64,000 nt of DNA, taken from assembly GCF_002288525.1 (NCBI RefSeq), contig NZ_CP023068.1, positions 1,240,001-1,304,000 on the forward strand. Direction: 5' to 3'. The notes beneath the pieces are model-generated. The model had not been told where the DNA came from and did not search any database. It worked only from the letters and a program-made list of their open reading frames with translations. The DNA comes from Sinorhizobium sojae CCBAU 05684 (GTDB lineage: Bacteria; Pseudomonadota; Alphaproteobacteria; Rhizobiales; Rhizobiaceae). Both the position numbers and the translations under genes were made by a program. Position 1 is the first letter of the stretch. The number at the start of each line of letters is the position of its first letter. Shown one piece after another: positions 17,264 through 25,237 of this stretch.

Positions 17264-18907
17264 TTAACGAAGCCCTGCTGCGACTTCGAAGACCGCGGCC
17301 ACCGCCATGGCGCCCGGGTCCGGTACGCCGTCGAGATCCCGTTCACCGACGTAGGAAGCGCGGCCCGCCTTCGCCTTCTTCATCGCCCGAGTCGCGTCGG
17401 CGCCGGCGCGCGCTGCGGAAGCCGCCGCGACAAGACCTCCCGCTTTAAGGGCGCGCAGCGCCGGGTCCAGCGCATCCACCATCGTGCGGTCGCCGACGGT
17501 CGCTCCGCCATAGAAGGTCATCCGTTCGAGGCCCGCCAAGAGCGCGCCCGCCATGTCTTTCGTCTCCGAATAGGCCTTGGCGGCGGCGGTGAAGAAGATC
17601 GACAGGAGCACGCCGCTCGAGCCACCCATGCTGGTGCTGAGAATGCTGCCGATCGACGAGAACGTGGCGGCGATGTCCTTCAGCGGCAGCTTTTCGATCT
17701 GCGCCAGAACGCTGCGCGAACCGGTCGCGACGGTCGAGCCGGTATCGCCATCGCCAGCTCGGGAGTCGAGGTGGTTGAGCTCCGCTTCGAGCGAGAGCAG
17801 ATGATCGCAGATCGCCGCGATCAGCCGATCGGCGGAGGGATCGTGACTCGCCGCCACCGACTGAGTGGCGGGCACGGCAATCACCGGCAGAACGGAAACA
17901 TCATGCCGATCGACGGCGGGTATCCAGGCATGCGGGCCGACGACCGATTTCAAGGCTGCCTCGCGTTCGCCATCAAGCCGGATCAGCGAAAGTGAAAAGC
18001 CATTCATGTTGAGCGCCGTCATCATCGGCGCCGGGCCTATCGTCAGCTTCACGCGCGCGGCGAGTGACGAGGAAAGGACCGTGTGGGCGATCAATCCCAT
18101 CTCGATCGGCGGCACGGCACCGAGATTGTTGATGAGAAGCGCATAGCCGCCATGGCCCGGCAAAGCGCCGGAAAGCCGCTCGGACATGGTGGCAACAATG
18201 CTGCGTACCTCCTGCAGAACGATCCGTTCGGCGCCGGGTTCGCCGTGGATTCCGAGCCCCAGTTCTCCCTCGTCCGTCTCGAGCCGCTCCACATAGGCCT
18301 GGCCCGGAATGGAGCAGGAGGAGAGCGACACGCCCAGCGAAACGATGTCGCGCGCGGCCGAGCGGGCGGCAGCGGCAACGGTCTCGAGATCCGCATCCTG
18401 CTCGGCCAGGTGCCCGGCAATCTTGTGGACGAAGATCGTGCCGGCGACGCCGCGCGGCTGGGCAACATCCGGAAGCGCGATGTCGTCGGCAACGATCACC
18501 ATCTCGACACGAAAGCCTTCGGCACGCGCCTTCTCCGCCGCCAATCCGAAATTGAGGCGATCGCCGGTGTAATTCTTGACGATCAGCAGGCAGCCTTTCG
18601 GGCCGGTCACCGCCCGGATCGCAGTCAACACCGCGTCAACGCTCGGCGATGCGAAGATCTCGCCGGAAACCGCCGCGGTCAGCATGCCTTTGCCGACAAA
18701 GCCCGCATGCGACGGTTCATGGCCGGCGCCGCCTCCCGATACGACCGCGACCTTCGCTTTGTGCCAGTCACGGCGCAGGACAACCTTGATGTCGGGATAA
18801 GTGTCGAGGCGCGCGAGGCTCCCGGCCGGCGCCGTCTGCAGCAGGCCGTCGAGCGCTTCGGTGACGATGTTTTCCCTGCGGTTGAAAAAGTGCTTCATCG
18901 TGTTCAT
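17264..18907 (-). CDS. Single-chain ATP-dependent dihydroxyacetone kinase (DhaK-DhaL fusion)
   Basis: A 547-residue two-domain kinase. The N-terminal K domain (about 1-330) has VVSGGGAGHEPSHAGFVGKG and the substrate-binding His221 in LGIHGEPG. The C-terminal L domain (about 375-547) has LDSRAGDGDTGSTVATGSR, SMGGSSGVLL and GDRTMVDALDP. The fused form normally uses ATP, unlike the PEP-dependent set next to it, so the cluster encodes two routes to dihydroxyacetone phosphate. ATG 18907 follows AAGGT; the downstream ATG at 18898 is a second possibility. A perfect 20-base palindrome lies 22 bases upstream. Confidence 0.93.
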   Translation of the reverse strand: MNTMKHFFNRRENIVTEALDGLLQTAPAGSLARLDTYPDIKVVLRRDWHKAKVAVVSGGGAGHEPSHAGFVGKGMLTAAVSGEIFASPSVDAVLTAIRAVTGPKGCLLIVKNYTGDRLNFGLAAEKARAEGFRVEMVIVADDIALPDVAQPRGVAGTIFVHKIAGHLAEQDADLETVAAAARSAARDIVSLGVSLSSCSIPGQAYVERLETDEGELGLGIHGEPGAERIVLQEVRSIVATMSERLSGALPGHGGYALLINNLGAVPPIEMGLIAHTVLSSSLAARVKLTIGPAPMMTALNMNGFSLSLIRLDGEREAALKSVVGPHAWIPAVDRHDVSVLPVIAVPATQSVAASHDPSADRLIAAICDHLLSLEAELNHLDSRAGDGDTGSTVATGSRSVLAQIEKLPLKDIAATFSSIGSILSTSMGGSSGVLLSIFFTAAAKAYSETKDMAGALLAGLERMTFYGGATVGDRTMVDALDPALRALKAGGLVAAASAARAGADATRAMKKAKAGRASYVGERDLDGVPDPGAMAVAAVFEVAAGLR

Positions 18908-18929
18908 CCAATTACCTTGTCGATGAGTC

Positions 18930-18949
18930 GCGTGTCGCATGCGACACGC
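18930..18949. promoter_or_regulatory. Perfect 20-bp palindrome upstream of the fused kinase gene
   Basis: GCGTGTCGCATGCGACACGC is an uninterrupted perfect dyad between the ABC ATPase stop (19017) and the kinase start (18907). It could be an operator, or an intercistronic hairpin that tunes expression between the transporter and kinase parts of the operon. The half-site GCGTGTCG recurs at about 18970. Confidence 0.6.
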
Positions 18950-19016
18950 TTTAGGTCTTTGTTCTTATGCGTGTCGTTGCCCCAAACCCGCTGCACACTT
19001 TTGGGCGACATGAGCA

Positions 19017-20024
19017 TCAGCGCAGGCGCTCGCCGTCCGATCCGAAATAAAGGGGTTGTCTCAGCGTGAGATTGATCCGTTCGCCCGGTTTGATGGAGAG
19101 ATAGGGATCGGCAAGCGTCACGAGCTTGTGCCCCTTAACCCGGATGTGCAGGTGGTTCTGGTCGCCGAGGTGCTCGACCCAGTCCACTTCGGCATTGCCC
19201 TGAGCGCTGGTCGCGATCTCCAGATGTTCGGTCCGCGCGCCGATCGTCAGCGCGCCGGAAGGCGCAGTGGCGCCGGGCAGGAGGTCTATGGGAAGCAGAT
19301 TTATGTGCGGCTGGCCGAGGCGCGCCGCGACATGCAGATTGGCCGGGTCCGCATAGATCTCCCGCGGCGTGCCGATCTGTACGAGACGCCCTTCGGACAG
19401 AATGCCGATGCGATCCGCCATCGTCATTGCCTCGACCTGGTCATGGGTCACGTAGAGCAGCGTCGAGCCCAGCTCCTTTTGGATCCGCTTCAGTTCCAGC
19501 CGAAGCTCCGCCCTGAGCTTCGCGTCGAGTGAAGACAGCGGTTCATCCATGAGATAGATCGCCGGGCGGCGCACCAGCGCGCGGCCTATCGCAACGCGCT
19601 GCATCTCGCCGCCCGAAAGCCGCGTGGCGCGGTTTTGGAGCTTGTGCTCGATCCGAACCATGCGTGCCACCTCGCGCACGCGGCGGTCGATCTCTACGGC
19701 GCCGAGCCGCCGTGCCGGCGAGCGCAGCGGAAAGGCGAGGTTGTTGTAGACGCTCAGATGCGGATAGAGCGAATATTGCTGAAAGACGAAGGCTACGTTC
19801 CGCTCGGCCGGCGACTGCCGGCCAACATCGTGACCGGCGATCGCCACCCGCCCGCAATCCGGTCTTTCGAGGCCGGCGATCAGACGCAAAGTCGTCGTCT
19901 TGCCGGCACCGGTCGGCCCGAGGAGGACCACGAATTCCCCGTCCCCAATGGTCAGCGTCAGATCGTCGACCGCCACCGTGTCGCCGAAGGTCTTGCCGAT
20001 ACCGTGAAGAACGACCTCAGCCAT
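19017..20024 (-). CDS. ABC transporter ATPase (MalK/UgpC type), canonical subunit
   Basis: A 335-residue importer ATPase with Walker A GPTGAGKTT, Q-loop FVFQQYSLYPHL, signature LSGGEMQR, Walker B IYLMDEPLSSLDA and the switch His in YVTHDQVEAM, followed by a C-terminal TOBE/MOI regulatory domain. The ATG at 20024 overlaps the previous ATPase gene by eight bases. It should form a heterodimer with that second ATPase to power the two permeases encoded upstream. Confidence 0.93.
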   Translation of the reverse strand: MAEVVLHGIGKTFGDTVAVDDLTLTIGDGEFVVLLGPTGAGKTTTLRLIAGLERPDCGRVAIAGHDVGRQSPAERNVAFVFQQYSLYPHLSVYNNLAFPLRSPARRLGAVEIDRRVREVARMVRIEHKLQNRATRLSGGEMQRVAIGRALVRRPAIYLMDEPLSSLDAKLRAELRLELKRIQKELGSTLLYVTHDQVEAMTMADRIGILSEGRLVQIGTPREIYADPANLHVAARLGQPHINLLPIDLLPGATAPSGALTIGARTEHLEIATSAQGNAEVDWVEHLGDQNHLHIRVKGHKLVTLADPYLSIKPGERINLTLRQPLYFGSDGERLR

Positions 20025-21114
20025 GGCGTGCCTCCGTATAGAGGGATGAGGCGATCGCCCTGCCGGAAGCGCAGTCGAAGACAGCGAGCCTATCCGGGTT
20101 GAATTCGAGCCCGACGGTCTCGCCGACCCTGAAGCTGCGGTCGGCCGAAACGCGCGCCTTGACGATGCCGGCGGCGGTCTCCACGGCGACGATCTGGTTG
20201 GTGCCGAGATATTCGCTGCCATAGATGGCGCCGCGAATGGGGGATCGATCGCTGAAGCGAATATGTTCCGGGCGGACGCCGAGCGCCATTTCGCCCGGCG
20301 CCACGTCCTCCCCCACCTCCGGCACGGCGACTTCGAAACCCTCAAGGAAGATCGACTGTGTCCCCCTCTTGAGCCCGGAATGGAAGCGCATGAAATTCAT
20401 GGGCGGCGAGCCGATGAAATCGGCGACATACATCGAGGCGGGACGATTGTAGATTTCCTTTGGCGTGCCGAACTGTTCGATAACCCCGTGGTTCATCACG
20501 GCGATCTTGTCGGCCATCGCCATGGCTTCGTGCTGATCGTGGGTCACGTAGACCGTCGTCGCATGGATGCGATTGTGCAGTTCGCGCAACTCTTGGACCA
20601 TCACCTCGCGGAATTCCGCGTCGAGCGTGCCGAGCGGCTCGTCCATCAGGAAACATTTCGGTCGCCGGACGATCGCTCGACCGAGCGCGACGCGCTGCCG
20701 GTCGCCGCCAGCCAGGCCCGAAACGGACCGGTCGAGGATGTGATCGATCCTCAGGAGCTTCGCGGTCTCCTCGACGCGGGCGCGGATTTCCGGCTTCGGC
20801 ACGCCCTGCGACAGGAGCGGGAAACCGATGTTCCGACGCACATTCATATGCGGATAAAGCGCGAAGAGCTGGAAGACGAAAGCGATGTCGCGGGCGCTCG
20901 CCCGGTTGAAGGTGACGTCCTCGCCATCGAGATAAATCCTGCCGCTGGTAGGCAGCTCGAGCCCGGCGATCATCCTGAGCGTCGTCGTCTTACCGCAGCC
21001 CGATGGTCCGAGCAGCGCCAGAAACTCGCCGTCCTCGACCGTGAAACTCGAATCCTCGACGGCGACAAAATCACCGAACTGCTTGCGGAGGTTTACGATC
21101 TTGATCTCGGACAT
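20017..21114 (-). CDS. ABC transporter ATPase with atypical signature motif
   Basis: A 365-residue MalK-type ATPase with Walker A GPSGCGKTT, Q-loop FVFQLFALYPHM, Walker B CFLMDEPLGTLDA, switch His in YVTHDQHEAM, and a TOBE-like C-terminal domain. The ABC signature reads GLAGGDRQR instead of LSGGQQR: the conserved Ser is Ala and Gln is Asp. In a heterodimer one of the two ATP sites would therefore be non-standard. Paired, non-identical ATPases are also seen in the rhizobial glycerol (Glp-type) importers, which fits the kinases downstream. Confidence 0.92.
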   Translation of the reverse strand: MSEIKIVNLRKQFGDFVAVEDSSFTVEDGEFLALLGPSGCGKTTTLRMIAGLELPTSGRIYLDGEDVTFNRASARDIAFVFQLFALYPHMNVRRNIGFPLLSQGVPKPEIRARVEETAKLLRIDHILDRSVSGLAGGDRQRVALGRAIVRRPKCFLMDEPLGTLDAEFREVMVQELRELHNRIHATTVYVTHDQHEAMAMADKIAVMNHGVIEQFGTPKEIYNRPASMYVADFIGSPPMNFMRFHSGLKRGTQSIFLEGFEVAVPEVGEDVAPGEMALGVRPEHIRFSDRSPIRGAIYGSEYLGTNQIVAVETAAGIVKARVSADRSFRVGETVGLEFNPDRLAVFDCASGRAIASSLYTEARHG

Positions 21115-21117
21115 CGT

Positions 21118-21330
21118 TTACTCCGGCAATTTCGAGACGATGATGAACATGACGGTTCCAATCAACAGCACGGCCAGCGAATAGGTGTAGAGCGCCAGCA
21201 GGAACGGCTGAAACAGCATCAGGAACCCCGCGGCGATCAGCACCGTCGCGATGTTTTCCATCGGGCCGCGCCGCAGGAAGAACGGGCGCTTGTGCCGAAG
21301 TGCACGGGTGAATTCTTGCGGGTTCCTCAT
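21118..21330 (-). CDS. Small two-helix membrane protein of the ABC operon
   Basis: A 70-residue protein: a basic N-terminus (FTRALRHKRPFFLRR), then two hydrophobic segments (about 26-45 and 48-66). It overlaps the permease stop by four bases (ATGA) and ends three bases before the ATPase gene. Glycerol-type ABC operons of rhizobia also encode a small membrane protein at a comparable place; whether this one is homologous is not clear from sequence. A structural or assembly role in the transporter is inferred from position. Confidence 0.75.
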   Translation of the reverse strand: MRNPQEFTRALRHKRPFFLRRGPMENIATVLIAAGFLMLFQPFLLALYTYSLAVLLIGTVMFIIVSKLPE

Positions 21331-22283
21331 TTACGTACCGCTCCGAAGGTGATGCCGCGCAGCAACTGCTTGCGCAGAATGATGGTGAAGACGAGGATCG
21401 GCACGAGAAAGATCGTCGTGCCGGCGGCGACGGCCGGCCAATCCTGCCCGCCCTCGCCGATGATCGTCGGTATGAACGGCGGCGCGGTCTGCGCCGAGCC
21501 CGAAGTGAGCAGCACCGCGAAGGCATATTCGTTCCAGGCGAAGATCAGGCAGAAGATAGCGGTCGCCGCGATGCCGGTCGTCGCCTGCGGCAGGACGACC
21601 TTCCAGAAAGCCTGTAGCCGGGTGTAGCCATCGATCATCGCCGCCTCCTCGTATTCGCGCGGGATCTCGTCGATGAAGCCCTTGAGGAGCCAGACGGCGA
21701 GCGAGACGTTGACGGCGGTATAGAGCAGGATCATGCCGAGCGCCGTATCGGAAAGGCCGAACTGGCGATACATGAGGTAGATCGGGATCGCGACCGCGAT
21801 CGGCGGCATCATCCTCGTCGAGAGAATGAAGAACAGGAGATCGTCGGCGAGCGGCACGCGGAACCTGGAGAAACCATAGGCCGCAAGCGTTCCAAGCGAG
21901 ACGGCGAGGAAGGTCGAGCCGAAAGCGATCACTAGCGAATTGCCGAAGCGTGGCCAATAGTTCGAGGGGCCTGCGATGACCATGTTGCGGTTGCGGGTGA
22001 TCTCGTCGCAGGTGCCGGTCGGGGCGGGAAGCGACTGGATATAGTCCGGCGTCTGCCGCGTGCGCGTCGTGAAAAGATTGCAATAGCCCTCGAGCGTCGG
22101 GGTGAAAACGATCTTCGGCGGATAGCTGATCGAATCCGGCGGCGACTTTACGCTGGTCAGGAAGATCCAGGCGAGCGGGATCATCGTCACCAGCGCATAG
22201 AGGATGACGATCGCGCCGGCGATGCGCTTCACCCTCGGCGTCGGCTCGACCACTGAATGGGCGGTGGTGTTGACCGAACTCAT
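21327..22283 (-). CDS. ABC transporter permease (MalG type)
   Basis: A 318-residue inner-membrane permease with about six helices. The cytoplasmic EAA loop is EYEEAAMIDGYTRLQAFWKVVLP, which docks with an ATPase subunit. An unusually long periplasmic segment (about 55-95, with a Cys-containing stretch TGTCDEITRNRNMV) follows the first helix. Its start overlaps the stop of the other permease gene by four bases. It belongs to the carbohydrate-uptake group of importers. Confidence 0.9.
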   Translation of the reverse strand: MSSVNTTAHSVVEPTPRVKRIAGAIVILYALVTMIPLAWIFLTSVKSPPDSISYPPKIVFTPTLEGYCNLFTTRTRQTPDYIQSLPAPTGTCDEITRNRNMVIAGPSNYWPRFGNSLVIAFGSTFLAVSLGTLAAYGFSRFRVPLADDLLFFILSTRMMPPIAVAIPIYLMYRQFGLSDTALGMILLYTAVNVSLAVWLLKGFIDEIPREYEEAAMIDGYTRLQAFWKVVLPQATTGIAATAIFCLIFAWNEYAFAVLLTSGSAQTAPPFIPTIIGEGGQDWPAVAAGTTIFLVPILVFTIILRKQLLRGITFGAVRK

Positions 22284-23257
22284 CGCTGTTTCACCTTGTT
22301 GAGCGCTTTGACGTAGATGTTGGCGAGGCTGAACACCGCGACGAAAAGAATGATCGCGAAGGCGGAGGACCGTCCGGTGAGCCAGCTTTCGAAGGCCTCG
22401 CGCTTCAGCGTGATCGACGCGACCTCGGTGGTCGAGCCGGGTCCGCCGCCCGTCAGCAGCATCACCATGTCGAACATCTTGAAATTCTCAATGCCGCGGA
22501 AGAGCACTGCGAGCATGATGAAGGGCAGAGCCATCGGCACGGTGATCGACCAGAACTGCCGCCAGGCGGAAGCGCGATCGACCTCCGCTGCTTCATAGAT
22601 GTAGTCCGGGATGGATCTGAGGCCGGCGAGGCAGATCAGCATGACGTACGGCGTCCACATCCAGGTATCGACGATGATGATCGCCCACGGTGCCAGGCTC
22701 ACCGAACCGAGCATCTCGAAGGATGATGGCGGAATGCCCGTGAAGAACGAGACGATATAATTGAAGAGGCCGATCTGCGGCTGGTAGAGGAACCGCCAGA
22801 AATTGCCGACGACCGCCGGAGACAGCATCATCGGAATGAGGATGACCGTCGTCCAGAAGGCGTGGCTGCGGAACTTGCGGTCGATCAGATAGGCGAGCGC
22901 GAAGCCGATGACCGTCTGCAACAGGATCGTCCAGAAGACGAAGTGCGCCGTCGTCTGCATGGCGATCCAGATGTCCGGGTCGTTCAGCACTCGCTGGTAG
23001 TTGCGTAAGCCCACACCCTCGACCTCGGCGTTGGGGCGGTTCGCGCGGAAGTTCGTGAACGACAGATAGACCGCCCAGATCAGCGGGAAGATATTGATCG
23101 CAAGCAGCAAGGCGATTGTCGGCGTTATAAAGAGCCAGGCGATGGCGCGGTCCGAAAGGCCGCGCACTCGAACCGCGATCGTCGTCGGCGTGGTGCGGGC
23201 AGCCATGTCGGCGGATCGCTCCGCAATGGTGGAAGGGGCATCGGTCACGGATGTCAC
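22280..23257 (-). CDS. ABC transporter permease (MalF/UgpA type)
   Basis: A 325-residue permease: a cytoplasmic N-terminus of about 35 residues, then six or so helices and the EAA loop YEAAEVDRASAWRQFWSITVP. GTG 23257 opens the frame; a second GTG nine bases downstream has the better-spaced AGGTGA and may be the real start. It partners with the permease encoded next in the operon and receives substrate from the binding protein encoded just upstream. Confidence 0.9.
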   Translation of the reverse strand: MTSVTDAPSTIAERSADMAARTTPTTIAVRVRGLSDRAIAWLFITPTIALLLAINIFPLIWAVYLSFTNFRANRPNAEVEGVGLRNYQRVLNDPDIWIAMQTTAHFVFWTILLQTVIGFALAYLIDRKFRSHAFWTTVILIPMMLSPAVVGNFWRFLYQPQIGLFNYIVSFFTGIPPSSFEMLGSVSLAPWAIIIVDTWMWTPYVMLICLAGLRSIPDYIYEAAEVDRASAWRQFWSITVPMALPFIMLAVLFRGIENFKMFDMVMLLTGGGPGSTTEVASITLKREAFESWLTGRSSAFAIILFVAVFSLANIYVKALNKVKQR

Positions 23258-23327
23258 CTGAATTCAACAAGGATAGATTCGAAGCCGACGGCCCGGACTT
23301 TGCAGCCGGGCCGTGTTCGCGAGGAGC

Positions 23328-24653
23328 CTAGAGCTTGCCTTCGTCCTCGAAGATTTCCTTCCAGTCCTTGACCAGTGCGTCGAGCGCTTCCTGGGCGGTG
23401 CCCTGATCAGCCACGACATAGTCGTGAAGCCGCTTCTGCATCGCCTGCAGCAGGATTGCGTAGGACGGCTCCTGCCAGAAGTCCTGCACCTGGTTCATCG
23501 CCACGAGGAAGTCAGCGGCGAAGGGCTGGCTGTCCTTGAAAGAAGGGTCGTTTAGGACCGCATTATGTACGGCATAGCCGCCGAGCGCCCACCATTTCTT
23601 CTGCACTTCGGGCTGGGCGAACCATTTGAGGTAGGCGAGCGCGCCGTCCATGTTGTCGGTATTGGCGACGACGGAGATGCCCTGTCCGCCGAGCGTCGAG
23701 GCGGCCACCTTCTGCTTGGGGTTGACGAAGAACCCGATCTTGTCGCCGCCGACTTTCTCGTCCTTGTGGAGCCCGGGGAAGAAGGCGAACCAGTTCATCG
23801 CCATCGCCACCTGACCGGACTTGAAGGCATCGAGCCCCTCACCCATGTAGCTGTCGGTATAGCCCGGCGGCTGGCAGCACTTGTAGAGAGCCTTGTAGGC
23901 CTCCAGTCCTGCTACTGAATCGGACGAGTTGACGGCGCCGTCCATGTCGTATTTGCCGGGCGTCTGCTCATATTTGAAGCCGTAAGGATAAAGGGCCGAG
24001 GTCGCGCCCATGGTGACGCCCTCGGAGGCGCGCTCGGTAAAGATCGCGGCACCATAGACCTTCTGGCCATCGATTTCGCGACCGGTGAAGAATTCAGCGA
24101 CCTGCTTCAACTCATCCCAGGTCTGCGGCGGGCCGAGATCGCGACCATATTTCTGCTTGAATTCGGCCTGCAATTCCGGCTTGGTGAACCAGTCCTTGCG
24201 ATAGAACCAACCGTTGGCGTCGCCCATGGCCGGCAGCGCCCAATAGTTCGGCGTGCCTTTCGGCCAGGTGGAATAGGCATTGACCGCGGCTTCGGCGAAG
24301 TCGCCCATCTTGATTCCTTCCTTTTCGAAGAAATCGTTGAGCTTGACGTAGTAGCCGTTTTCGGCGGAACCGCCGATCCATTGGCTGTCGCCGATCAGGA
24401 GATCGCAGAGTCTGCCGCCCGAATTGAGCTCGTTGAGAATGCGGTCGGCGAAGTTCGGCCACGGCACGAACTCGAACTTCATCGTGGTGCCAGTCGCTGC
24501 GGTAAAATCTTTGGAGAGCTCGACCAGCGCATTCGCCGGATCCCAAGCTGCCCAGCACAGCGTCAATTCGTCGGCCTTCGCCATTCCCGGTATCGCCGTC
24601 GACAGCACGAGTGCCGACGATATGCCCATAAGGGCCTTCGTCATCTTCCGCAT
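23328..24653 (-). CDS. ABC transporter substrate-binding protein (carbohydrate/polyol family 1)
   Basis: A 441-residue periplasmic protein. The ATG at 24653 follows GGGAGGA; the frame is open further upstream, but the signal peptide (MRKMTKALMGISSALVLSTAIPGMAKA, in two parts) starts here. The mature protein begins DELTLCWAAWDPANAL and has the pattern of extracellular solute-binding family 1. It is the first gene of the unit leading to the dihydroxyacetone kinases, so its ligand is probably dihydroxyacetone, glycerol or a related polyol; the sequence does not show which. A dyad operator lies about 96 bases upstream. Confidence 0.9.
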   Translation of the reverse strand: MRKMTKALMGISSALVLSTAIPGMAKADELTLCWAAWDPANALVELSKDFTAATGTTMKFEFVPWPNFADRILNELNSGGRLCDLLIGDSQWIGGSAENGYYVKLNDFFEKEGIKMGDFAEAAVNAYSTWPKGTPNYWALPAMGDANGWFYRKDWFTKPELQAEFKQKYGRDLGPPQTWDELKQVAEFFTGREIDGQKVYGAAIFTERASEGVTMGATSALYPYGFKYEQTPGKYDMDGAVNSSDSVAGLEAYKALYKCCQPPGYTDSYMGEGLDAFKSGQVAMAMNWFAFFPGLHKDEKVGGDKIGFFVNPKQKVAASTLGGQGISVVANTDNMDGALAYLKWFAQPEVQKKWWALGGYAVHNAVLNDPSFKDSQPFAADFLVAMNQVQDFWQEPSYAILLQAMQKRLHDYVVADQGTAQEALDALVKDWKEIFEDEGKL

Positions 24654-24748
24654 GTATTCCTCCCAGATACAGAACCGACCGACGCCGGCCTCGGAAATTC
24701 TCCCTTGCTCACATGCCCAAGCCACACTCCCCTCATGTTGAGCAATAT

Positions 24749-24774
24749 GTTTAGTAATATACGTTTTACTAAAC
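24749..24774. promoter_or_regulatory. Dyad operator upstream of the ABC-dha operon
   Basis: GTTTAGTAA (24749-24757) and TTACTAAAC (24766-24774) are perfect 9-base arms across an 8-base spacer, in an AT-rich island about 96 bases before the binding-protein start. This is the best candidate for control of the whole unit. No repressor gene is encoded in the operon. Confidence 0.7.
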
Positions 24775-24943
24775 GCATCAAGTGCAATTCGTCGCTGCAA
24801 CGCAGCATGCCAGGAGGAGAGGGCCAGGAGGGAGAACGTGCCAACGCTCCCGGTCAGCCTTTGTTGTGGCTCACGAAGACCGTGCTATGCGTCGCTGACG
24901 TTCGATAAGTGCCAATAGGCGGCCTTGCCCGCCTCTTCGGCAT

Positions 24944-25115
24944 CTCCCGAGATGCCGCGTCGTTCAGAGTTCTTGTGGAATGCTGGACGTCGCTGCCGCC
25001 GAACAGTCGGATCGGGGCGGTCGCGCAGGTCCTCGCGTTCAAGCAACATGAAGACCACAACTGAGATCGGAGTCAGTCGACCGACAGAACCCGATACAGC
25101 ATCGCTCAAGCTGGA
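24944..25115 (-). pseudogene. Fragment of an AI-2E / PerM-family membrane protein gene
   Basis: The minus strand reads SVVVFMLLEREDLRDR in one frame and, one frame over, IRLFGGSDVQHSTRTLNDAASR. Joined, this matches the conserved EREDLRDRLIRLFG...T...DAA.R core of AI-2E family (PerM) permeases. Only about 55 residues remain; the rest of the 350-residue protein is absent. Confidence 0.6.
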
Positions 25116-25237
25116 GGAATGCTCCTGGTTACGGCGCCGGCGCGAGAGTCCAGTGGCCGGACACGACCGCAAATGCGAACGGCTGGCGAGCCGTTTGGTT
25201 CCGAGATTTCCGCCACTGGTCGGAAGCCGCCAATCGC

